Shown one piece after another: positions 17,101-23,482 of a stretch of 23,482 nucleotides of DNA. The stretch comes from an uncultured Paracoccaceae bacterium (GTDB lineage: Bacteria > Pseudomonadota > Alphaproteobacteria > Rhodobacterales > Rhodobacteraceae), in assembly GCA_937132145.1 (NCBI GenBank), contig CAKZNY010000153.1:1-23482 (forward strand), written 5' to 3'. Position 1 is the first letter of the stretch, and each line of letters starts with the position of its first letter. A program made the translations under genes and the position numbers. The notes under the pieces are model-generated. The model was not told where the DNA came from. It saw only the letters and a list, made by a program, of their open reading frames with translations, and did no database searches.

Positions 17101-17254
17101 GAGAGACTGCTCCTGCTCATGTTTACGCCTGCATTTCGGCTTATCGCCCGTTTACGGGTCTTGCCGATATTGCAGCCTGTATAGCGCGTAATGCGTCATT
17201 TTGCCAGAAATTTTCCAGATATTCTCAGGATTGGCGCAACCCCGCTTAACAGGG
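17101..17254 (-). other. ftsW leader with stem-loop and 7-codon upstream ORF
   Basis: In this gap CCCG-TTTA-CGGG (17147-17158) makes a tight hairpin, and flanking CGGC (17137-17140) and GCCG (17163-17166) can pair outside it across an internal loop. A 7-codon ORF (MSRSSLS, 17097-17120) has AGGCG upstream, and its TGA overlaps the ftsW ATG. No clear promoter was found; a TATACA sequence lies near 17180 without a matching -35. All roles are inferred. Confidence 0.4.
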
Positions 17255-18649
17255 CTATTCGCGGACCAACGCCTCGAACGCCTCGCCGCGCTTCTCAAAA
17301 TTTTCAAACTGGTCGAAACTGGCGCAGGCGGGGGCTAAAAGGACTGTATCACCGGCCTCGGCTTCGGCTTTAGCCGCCTTAACGGCAGCCTCCAGCGTTT
17401 CGGAGATTTCATACGGGGTGTCGCCCAATTGCTGTGCAAACATCTCGGCCGCTTCCCCTATCAAATACGCTTTCGCAACTTTGTGGAAAAGCGGCGCAAG
17501 GGCGGCGATCCCACCCTCTTTCGCCTGCCCACCGACAATCCAGCGAATACGTGGGAACGCGCCGAGCGCCTTGCCCGCAGCATCCGCATTCGTCGCCTTG
17601 CTGTCATTCACAAATTTCACGCCGTTCGTATTGGCGACGGCCTGACAGCGATGGCGCATACCACGGTAATCCCGAATGGCAGGCTCGATCTGTTTGGGGG
17701 CCAAGCCCAAGGATCGGCACACCGCATAAGCGGCGCAGGCATTCTGGTGGTTATGCGCCCCGGGCAAACCGGCCACATCTCGTAGGTCAATGGAAAAGAC
17801 CTGACGGTCTTTACGCCATTCGCTTAGGAAGCCCTTACGGGCAAAAACGCTCCAGCCTTTGCCTTTTAGCTTACGCGTTGTGGAAATCGAGATCACCGGA
17901 TCGGCGGCTCCGGCCCCCTCGCGCATCAGGTTGGCCAAGTATTGTCCCTCGGTCTGATCGATACCGATGATGGAACGCTCCGGCCCGCCTTGCGTGAACA
18001 GGCGTTTCTTGGCGGCAAAGTAACCGCCCAATCCGCCGTGGCGATCCAGATGGTCAGGCGACAGGTTCAAAAATACGGCAATGTCGGGTTGCAAGGCGCG
18101 CGCCAGTTCAATTTGATAGGATGACAGCTCCAACACCACCACCTCGCCGTCCCGCGCAGGGTTCAGGCCGAGGGCACCAACGCCGATGTTTCCCCCCAGT
18201 TGCGTCGGGCGGCCGGTTTCCTCGAGAATGTGGTGCAGCAACGCCGAGGTTGTCGATTTTCCGTTTGAGCCGGTGATGCAAACAATACGGGGGTATTTCT
18301 CGAAATGGTCCCACTCATCCGTTGCGAACGACTGGAAAAACAACCCCACGTCGTTGTCTACGATGACACCCTGTTCCCAAGCGTTAACTATTGCCGGATG
18401 CGGTTTCGGGTACAGATGCGGGATGCCGGGCGACACGATCAGCGCGGCCAGACCGTCGAACGTGCGATCCGAGTTCAGGTCGGCAACGTCATATCCAGCG
18501 GCCTCGGCTTTCGCGCAAGCGTCGGGGTTGTCGTCCCAGCAAACAGGCACAGCCCCGCCCGCCTGCAAAGCCGCAGCCGTCGCCAAGCCCGAAACCCCAA
18601 GCCCCAAAACCCCGACACGCGCACCCGCATATCCGCGAACAGGTATCAT
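17255..18649 (-). CDS. murD: UDP-N-acetylmuramoyl-L-alanine--D-glutamate ligase MurD
   Basis: A 464-residue cytosolic Mur ligase adding D-Glu to UDP-MurNAc-L-Ala. The N-terminal loop [13 protein letters not shown] is at 13-25 and the P-loop TGSNGKST at 126-133. Then come ELSSYQIE, the [10 protein letters not shown] motif with the downstream Lys in [16 protein letters not shown], the NDSKATN motif and C-terminal [15 protein letters not shown]. The ATG at 18647-18649 has no Shine-Dalgarno. It overlaps, as ATGA, the stop codon of the displaced mraY C-terminal frame, so it normally depends on ribosomes finishing full-length mraY. If mraY translation really ends at 18711, this coupling would be broken. 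Confidence 0.97.
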   Translation of the reverse strand: MIPVRGYAGARVGVLGLGVSGLATAAALQAGGAVPVCWDDNPDACAKAEAAGYDVADLNSDRTFDGLAALIVSPGIPHLYPKPHPAIVNAWEQGVIVDNDVGLFFQSFATDEWDHFEKYPRIVCITGSNGKSTTSALLHHILEETGRPTQLGGNIGVGALGLNPARDGEVVVLELSSYQIELARALQPDIAVFLNLSPDHLDRHGGLGGYFAAKKRLFTQGGPERSIIGIDQTEGQYLANLMREGAGAADPVISISTTRKLKGKGWSVFARKGFLSEWRKDRQVFSIDLRDVAGLPGAHNHQNACAAYAVCRSLGLAPKQIEPAIRDYRGMRHRCQAVANTNGVKFVNDSKATNADAAGKALGAFPRIRWIVGGQAKEGGIAALAPLFHKVAKAYLIGEAAEMFAQQLGDTPYEISETLEAAVKAAKAEAEAGDTVLLAPACASFDQFENFEKRGEAFEALVRE

Positions 18650-18750
18650 CGGATTTTCAACGTAGCTAAGCCAACCAGTGCCAGAATAAGCGATATGATC
18701 CAGAACCGGATCACGATCTGGCTTTCGCCCCAGCCAAGTTTTTCAAAGTG
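18646..18750 (-). pseudogene. mraY: Displaced C-terminal 34 codons of mraY (out of frame)
   Basis: Read one base back from the mraY frame, these 35 codons encode [13 protein letters not shown] followed by the membrane helix [18 protein letters not shown] and a terminal I-R, then TGA. This is the standard end of MraY: E. coli has a near-identical last helix (R-F-W-I-I-S-L ... G-L-A-T-L-K-V-R). The TGA overlaps the murD ATG (ATGA), the expected natural junction. The frame joins the main ORF at 18750, where CATCACAC would need one more C to read His-His-His. It is the tail of mraY, not a separate gene. Confidence 0.9.
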
Positions 18751-19730
18751 TGATGAATGGGGGCCATAAGGAATATCCGCTTGCCGGTTGCCTTGTAGTA
18801 AAGCACCTGAATGACGACACTCAGCAATTCCACCACGAACAAACCGCCGATGATCGCCAAAACGATTTCATGTTTGGTTGCAATTGCAATCGCCCCCAAA
18901 GCCCCGCCAAGCGCGAGGGAACCTGTGTCGCCCATAAACACCGCCGCAGGGGGCGCGTTATACCAAAGGAAGCCAAGCCCGCCGCCGATCAAAGCGGCTA
19001 CGAAAATCGTCAACTCTCCGGTTCCAGCCACGTAGTGCACGTCCAGATATTCGCTGAAATCGACCCGGCCGACCAGATAGGAAATAATCCCGAACGAGGC
19101 CGCCGCGATCATCACCGGCATAATCGCCAACCCGTCCAGCCCATCGGTGAAATTCACCGCGTTGGCCGTGCCGACAATCACGATCATAATGAAGGGGATG
19201 TAAAGGAAACCAAGGTTTAGAAGCGTGTCTTTCAGGATCGGAAACGCTAGATACCCCGACAAGTGATCGCTCTGCATCGACATCACCCAAACACCGGCAA
19301 TGGCTGCGATGATAAAGCCAAGACCCAGCCGGATTTTACCGGAAATACCGTCATGGTTCTGCTTGGTAACCTTTTGGTAATCATCGGCAAAACCAATCAG
19401 ACCAAAGCTGTAGGTCACAAAAAGCACCATCCAGACATAGCCGTTATCCCAACGCGCCCAAAGCAATGTTGAAACCAGAATTGCGCCCAAAATCAGCACA
19501 CCACCCATCGTTGGTGTACCTGCCTTGGCCAGAATATGGCTCTCGGGGCCGTCCTTGCGGATTGGTTGGCCCTTGCCCTGTTTGCGGCGCAAAAGGTTAA
19601 TAAGCGGTTGCCCGAAGACAAAGCCGAAGACCAGTGCTGTGAAGAACGCTCCGCCTGCGCGAAAGGTGATATAGCGGAAAAGGTTAAAGAAATCCCCGCC
19701 ATCAGACAGTTCGGTTAACAGATAGAGCAT
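18711..19730 (-). CDS. mraY: Phospho-N-acetylmuramoyl-pentapeptide-transferase MraY, frameshifted near the C-terminus
   Basis: The multi-pass inner-membrane enzyme that transfers phospho-MurNAc-pentapeptide to undecaprenyl phosphate, giving lipid I. As written it is 339 residues. Active-site residues are present: Asp116/Asp117 in [17 protein letters not shown] (193-202) and Asp268 in [11 protein letters not shown] (265-275). At MAPIHH (322-327) the family motif should continue with a third His and a last membrane helix. Instead the frame gives [12 protein letters not shown] and stops. One added base near 18750 restores the consensus and a 361-residue protein (E. coli MraY has 360). Because mraY is essential, this is probably a sequence error, but a real mutation or recoding is possible. 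The start ATG shares a base with the murF stop (TAATG), with GGAGG upstream. Confidence 0.93.
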   Translation of the reverse strand: MLYLLTELSDGGDFFNLFRYITFRAGGAFFTALVFGFVFGQPLINLLRRKQGKGQPIRKDGPESHILAKAGTPTMGGVLILGAILVSTLLWARWDNGYVWMVLFVTYSFGLIGFADDYQKVTKQNHDGISGKIRLGLGFIIAAIAGVWVMSMQSDHLSGYLAFPILKDTLLNLGFLYIPFIMIVIVGTANAVNFTDGLDGLAIMPVMIAAASFGIISYLVGRVDFSEYLDVHYVAGTGELTIFVAALIGGGLGFLWYNAPPAAVFMGDTGSLALGGALGAIAIATKHEIVLAIIGGLFVVELLSVVIQVLYYKATGKRIFLMAPIHHTLKNLAGAKARS

Positions 19731-21115
19731 TAAGTCGTGCCTCCGGTTTCATTCAAAGGGCGTGCATCGCCCAAATTTTTGATCGCGTCAACAATCAACC
19801 CCATTTTAGCCCCGAGCGAGCCTTTTACCATCACAACATCTCCGTCCGTTAACAGTTTCTTGATTTTCGCGGCAAGTTGGTCGGATGTCTCGAACCATTC
19901 GCCGCGTTTCGGGGCAGGTAACGTTTCGTAAAGATGTTTCATCAACGGGCCGACACAGTGAATTGTATTGATATTTTTCAGGTTTTCGTTCTGCGAAATC
20001 GCACGGTGCAACGTGACCTCGTCAGGGCCAAGTTCCAGCATATCCCCCAAAATCGCGACCCGTCGCCCCGTGCTGTGCGCCAAAACATCCAACGCCGCTG
20101 CCACCGACAAAGGGTTCGCGTTATAACTGTCGTCGATCAGGTTGATAGCACCCACAACCCAACGCGCGCCCCGACCTGCCGGAGGCCGCCAACCCGCAAG
20201 CGCGTTGGCGGCGGTTGTGCCATCCGCCCCGACAGCGTGAACCGCCGCCAATACAGCCAGCGCATTCATCGCAAGATGGCGACCCGTAGCACCGATGGTG
20301 AAAGATATATCCTTACCCAACATGGTCGCCTGAACTTTCGTATCGAGAGCCCCGACCACGACGTCGCGCAACCGAAAATCTGTTGCTGCCTCGCCGAACC
20401 AAAGTACCTGCGTATTTTTCGCCACTTCGGCCAAGACCTCCGCCATTTCCGTATCCGCATTCAAAACTGCAATACCACCTGAAAGCCCCGCGATAACCGA
20501 GGCCTTCTCCCGCGCGATTTCCTCTACGCTTTCGAACGCGGCCATATGGACCGCCGCGACATTGGTCACAACGGTCACATCAGGCTTGGTAAGACGCGAA
20601 AGCGGGGCGATCTCTCCGGCGTGGTTCATACCGATTTCAATCACCGCGTAATCCGTATCAACCGGCATCCGCGCCAAAGTTAACGGCACACCCCAATGGT
20701 TGTTATAGCTATGCTCTGCGGCGTGAACCTTGCCCTGACCGGACAGCGCGGTGCGGAGCATCTCTTTGGTGCCCGTTTTTCCAACAGATCCAGTCACCGC
20801 AATAACCTTGGCCCTTGTTCGGGTTCGCGCAGCCTTGGCTAACGCCTCCAACCCTGCCAGAACATCGTCCACAATCAACAGCGGCGCATCCGGTGAAACC
20901 CCTTCAGGAATACGCGAAACCATTGCTACCGCCGCGCCGCGATCCAACGCTTGTGCGACGAAATCATGGCCATCGCGCACGTCCTGCAAGGCGACAAACA
21001 TGTCGCCCTTTTGCAGCGTGCGCGTATCAATCGAGACGCCAAACGCGCGCCAATCCACGGAGCTGCGCCCGCCAGTGGCCGCGACGGCCTCGGCCATAGT
21101 CCAAAGCGCGCTCAT
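19730..21115 (-). CDS. murF: UDP-N-acetylmuramoyl-tripeptide--D-alanyl-D-alanine ligase MurF
   Basis: A 461-residue cytosolic Mur ligase adding D-Ala-D-Ala (made by Ddl) to UDP-MurNAc-tripeptide. The N-terminal [17 protein letters not shown] (27-43) is typical of MurE/MurF substrate domains. The P-loop GSVGKTGTK is at 109-117, and [42 protein letters not shown] and ILGDMLELG follow. The ATG overlaps the murE stop (ATGA), with GAGGA about 9 bases upstream, and the stop shares a base with the mraY start. Intact and of normal length. Confidence 0.97.
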   Translation of the reverse strand: MSALWTMAEAVAATGGRSSVDWRAFGVSIDTRTLQKGDMFVALQDVRDGHDFVAQALDRGAAVAMVSRIPEGVSPDAPLLIVDDVLAGLEALAKAARTRTRAKVIAVTGSVGKTGTKEMLRTALSGQGKVHAAEHSYNNHWGVPLTLARMPVDTDYAVIEIGMNHAGEIAPLSRLTKPDVTVVTNVAAVHMAAFESVEEIAREKASVIAGLSGGIAVLNADTEMAEVLAEVAKNTQVLWFGEAATDFRLRDVVVGALDTKVQATMLGKDISFTIGATGRHLAMNALAVLAAVHAVGADGTTAANALAGWRPPAGRGARWVVGAINLIDDSYNANPLSVAAALDVLAHSTGRRVAILGDMLELGPDEVTLHRAISQNENLKNINTIHCVGPLMKHLYETLPAPKRGEWFETSDQLAAKIKKLLTDGDVVMVKGSLGAKMGLIVDAIKNLGDARPLNETGGTT

Positions 21116-22584
21116 CGCGGCGATTCCTCTAATGCGGCAACGGCGATACTGGCTTGTTCGGCATCGTTGAATTCCAGCACATCCGTACCAACAATCTGCC
21201 CCGTCTCGTGCCCCTTGCCGGCAATCAACAGCGCATCGCCGGGTTGCAGAGCATCAACCGCCGTCAAAATAGCCTCGGCACGATCGCCAATTTCGGTGGC
21301 ATCAGGACAGCCCGCCATTATCGCTGTTCGTATCCCGGCCGCGTCTTCCGTGCGTGGATTATCGTCGCTCACATAGACCACATCGGCGTATTTTGCCGCC
21401 GCCGCGCCCATCAACGGGCGCTTGCCTTTGTCACGGTCGCCGCCCGCACCGAACACGACCAACAGGCGGCCCATCACATGTGGGCGCATGGCCTGCAATG
21501 CCGTTTCCAGCGCGGCAGGCGTATGGGCAAAATCGACGAACACCATCGCGCCGTTGCTGCGCGTCGCCACCCGTTCCATCCGCCCACGGACCGTTTGTAA
21601 CTTGGGTAATGCTGCGAAAACTTCCGGCGCATCAGCCCCGCACGCGATGACCAACCCCGCCGCCAACATCACATTATCCGCCTGAAAACCACCGATAAGA
21701 TCGAGCGACACCATATGGCTAACGCCCTCGTAAGACACCAGTACATCCAGCCCATCTGCCCGATAGCGCATGTCCTTGATGCATATGTCCGCATCACCAT
21801 GCCCGACGGTCAAAACCTTGCTCAACTCGTCGGCCAATCCAGCCCCACGCGCATCATCGATGTTAATCACCGCTGTTGCGCCTTCGGGTAATACCCGCCG
21901 GAATAATCCAGCCTTGGCGTCAAAATAATCCTCGAACCCATCGTGATAATCCAGATGGTCGCGGCTTAGGTTCGTGAACCCCGCCGCCGATAAACGAACG
22001 CCGTCGAGGCGACGTTGATCCAGCCCGTGCGATGACGCCTCCATCGCGCCGTGGGTGACACCCTGCGCGGCCAGATCGGCCAATAATGCATGCAAAGCCA
22101 AAGGTTCAGGCGTGGTGTGGGAAAGCGGAGCGCTCACTGCCCCCTCAACCCCCACCGTGCCGAAATTCACCGCAGACAAGCCCAGTTCTTCCCAAATTTG
22201 ACGGGTGAAATTAGCCACAGAGGTTTTGCCGTTGGTTCCCGTAATCGCCACCATCGTTTCAGGTTGACCCTCGAACCATCCCGCCGCAGCCTTGGAAAGT
22301 GCCTTGCGCGGGTCGTCTGAAATCAGGAACGGCACATCGTAACCACCCTCGGTCTGGGTGATTTCATATCCCGCCGCGTCGGTCAGCACTGCCGCCGCCC
22401 CCATACGAACCGCAAATTTTACGAACTCCGCCCCGTGCATATTGCTGCCCGGCATCGCGGCAAACAAATGCCCCGGTTTTGTGCGCCGACTATCCACCGA
22501 AATGCCTGTAATTGCAGCGGGCAAATCGCCAATCAAGCGGTATTCAAGCCCAAGCGCGTCGATTGTTTTTGAAAGGTTTGTCAT
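21112..22584 (-). CDS. murE: UDP-N-acetylmuramoyl-tripeptide synthetase MurE (meso-diaminopimelate-adding)
   Basis: A 490-residue cytosolic Mur ligase adding the third amino acid. The N-terminal SVDSRRTKPGHLFAA (29-43), the P-loop GTNGKT (116-121), MEASSHGLDQ and the carbamylated Lys224 in DAKAGLF are visible. The motif DNPR (408-411) is the signature of enzymes that select meso-diaminopimelate rather than lysine, as expected for a Gram-negative cell. FDYAHTP is represented by VDFAHTPAAL (350-359). The ATG at 22582-22584 is preceded by two copies of GAGGGGCCA. It starts 19 bases after ftsI and overlaps murF by 4. Confidence 0.97.
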   Translation of the reverse strand: MTNLSKTIDALGLEYRLIGDLPAAITGISVDSRRTKPGHLFAAMPGSNMHGAEFVKFAVRMGAAAVLTDAAGYEITQTEGGYDVPFLISDDPRKALSKAAAGWFEGQPETMVAITGTNGKTSVANFTRQIWEELGLSAVNFGTVGVEGAVSAPLSHTTPEPLALHALLADLAAQGVTHGAMEASSHGLDQRRLDGVRLSAAGFTNLSRDHLDYHDGFEDYFDAKAGLFRRVLPEGATAVINIDDARGAGLADELSKVLTVGHGDADICIKDMRYRADGLDVLVSYEGVSHMVSLDLIGGFQADNVMLAAGLVIACGADAPEVFAALPKLQTVRGRMERVATRSNGAMVFVDFAHTPAALETALQAMRPHVMGRLLVVFGAGGDRDKGKRPLMGAAAAKYADVVYVSDDNPRTEDAAGIRTAIMAGCPDATEIGDRAEAILTAVDALQPGDALLIAGKGHETGQIVGTDVLEFNDAEQASIAVAALEESPR

Positions 22585-22602
22585 GGCCCCTCTTGGCCCC
22601 TC
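22585..22602 (-). promoter_or_regulatory. murE: Duplicated ribosome-binding site of murE
   Basis: TGGCCCCTC occurs twice on the plus strand (22584-22592 and 22594-22602), so the murE start is preceded by two tandem GAGGGG sites. They lie 2 and 12 bases from the ATG. One is closer and the other further than ideal, so which one ribosomes use is unclear. Confidence 0.55.
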
Positions 22603-22603
22603 G

Positions 22604-23482
22604 TCAGTTTCGCGTCAAGGTCAACGCGCTTGGCGTGACCCTATCATCGAAATACTCTGGCCGCATACCCATCAGCGGTGCGACCCGGCGAATAATCTCG
22701 GCGGCGACGGGTACGGCGGTCCAACCCGCGGTGCGGCGCGCCTCGCCACTGGACATTTCTTCGGGCTCGTCAAGGCTGACGATCAACACATATTTTGGGT
22801 TGTCCATCGGGAACACGCTGGCGAAAGTCGATAATACCTTGCCCTCGTAATACCCGCCCTTTGGGTCCGGTTTGTCGGCTGTTCCGGTTTTGCCACCCAC
22901 TTGATATCCCTTTACTTCGCCCAGCGATGCGGTGCCGCGCACAACAACTTGGCGCAACATATCGCGCATAGCGTCGGACGTGGCGCGCGAAATCACGCGG
23001 TCACTTTCATCCGGTAATTCGCCACCCTTCAGCAAAGTCGGCGTTACAAGAAAACCGCCGTTCGTCATCGCCGCATAGGCAACCGCCAGATGCATCGGTG
23101 TGGTCGCAAGTCCATGGCCATAGGAAATCGTCATCGCCGACAATTCCGACCAGTTCTTCGGCACCAACGGCTTGCTGTGTTGGGCCTCTTTCAATTCCAG
23201 CGGTAACGGATCGAAGAACCCCAGTTTTCGCAGAAAATCCTGCTGTGCTTCGGCCCCGAATTCGATCGCCAGATTAGCCGCACCGATATTCGAGGATTTC
23301 ACGATCACGTCACGCAAACTAAGGCGCGGTCCATAATTGCGGAAGTCCCTAATGCGAAACTTACCCCAGCGCAGCGGTCCCTGAGTATCTATCATAGTAT
23401 CGGGCGTGGCGATTTCTAATTCCATCGCCAAAGCGGCCGTAAATATCTTGAAAGTCGAGCCAAGCTCGTATCGCCCCTGCGC
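22604..23482 (-). CDS. ftsI: Septal peptidoglycan transpeptidase FtsI (PBP3), N-terminus beyond window
   Basis: The last 292 residues of a class B penicillin-binding protein, which crosslinks septal peptidoglycan in partnership with FtsW. The open frame continues to the right edge of the window. All three penicillin-binding motifs are visible: STFK (residues 9-12 of this fragment, the catalytic serine codon at 23456-23458), SSN (63-65) and KTGT (198-201). TISYGHGLATTPMHLAVAYA between the second and third motifs is typical. The N-terminal membrane anchor and non-catalytic domain lie outside. The stop is 19 bases before murE, and the tail RVTPSALTLTRN is short. Confidence 0.95.
   Translation of the reverse strand, partial: AQGRYELGSTFKIFTAALAMELEIATPDTMIDTQGPLRWGKFRIRDFRNYGPRLSLRDVIVKSSNIGAANLAIEFGAEAQQDFLRKLGFFDPLPLELKEAQHSKPLVPKNWSELSAMTISYGHGLATTPMHLAVAYAAMTNGGFLVTPTLLKGGELPDESDRVISRATSDAMRDMLRQVVVRGTASLGEVKGYQVGGKTGTADKPDPKGGYYEGKVLSTFASVFPMDNPKYVLIVSLDEPEEMSSGEARRTAGWTAVPVAAEIIRRVAPLMGMRPEYFDDRVTPSALTLTRN

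Noticed and set aside
17152..17199. A 15-codon ORF (MTHYALYRLQYRQDP) in the ftsW leader
   Set aside because: No ribosome site, and no special position relative to neighbouring genes.
17241..17258. A terminator hairpin after murD
   Set aside because: Only a 3-4 bp stem (CCC/GGG) and no T-run follows.
18646..18714. A 22-codon GTG-started ORF between mraY and murD, overlapping both, as a new microprotein gene
   Set aside because: Its sequence is the last membrane helix of MraY, displaced by a one-base frameshift; not an independent gene.

Overview
The window is the 3' two-thirds of an alphaproteobacterial division and cell-wall (dcw) cluster. It runs leftwards on the minus strand, followed by a small unrelated operon. 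Gene order (ftsI-murE-murF-mraY-murD-ftsW-murG-murC-murB-ddl-ftsQ-ftsA-ftsZ-lpxC-bamD-recN), the long acidic FtsZ linker ending in an [15 protein letters not shown] tail, and the style of the Mur proteins all point to Rhodobacterales (Roseobacter/Rhodobacter group). Base composition looks moderate by eye rather than very GC-rich. The genus cannot be fixed from the sequence alone.

Right to left: ftsI enters from the right edge and is partial, beginning just before its active-site STFK. It is followed by murE, murF, mraY, murD, ftsW, murG, murC, murB, ddl, ftsQ and ftsA, mostly joined by 1-13 bp overlaps (TAATG or ATGA junctions), so this is one translationally coupled operon. Larger gaps lie before ftsW (154 bp) and before ftsZ (177 bp). 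The ftsZ gap holds a candidate promoter, a tandem repeat and a small hairpin. A good intrinsic terminator follows ftsZ, so lpxC (lipid A synthesis) is probably a separate transcript. bamD (outer-membrane protein assembly) and recN (DNA repair) follow. recN converges on the only plus-strand gene, a Tas-like aldo-keto reductase, and their stop codons overlap. To its left a second minus-strand operon holds a soluble S49 (SppA-like) peptidase, a 58-residue membrane protein with a cysteine motif, a Na+/Ca2+-type exchanger and a pteridine-reductase-like SDR. The last 134 bases are AT-rich with short repeats.

Together the genes make the UDP-MurNAc-pentapeptide (MurB, C, D, E, F, Ddl), transfer it to lipid (MraY, MurG), polymerise and crosslink it at the septum (FtsW, FtsI) and build the Z-ring (FtsZ, FtsA, FtsQ). 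LpxC and BamD supply outer-membrane building.

The most striking observation is that mraY is frameshifted. The reading frame ends 12 codons after the second His of the conserved HHH motif. The missing C-terminal 34 codons are perfectly preserved in the next frame and end in an ATGA overlap with murD. One extra base would restore a 361-residue protein. I see no phage, IS element, CRISPR array, tRNA, rRNA or defence system, and no gene-free stretch longer than 300 bases. Apart from the mraY anomaly this is an ordinary, well-conserved region.
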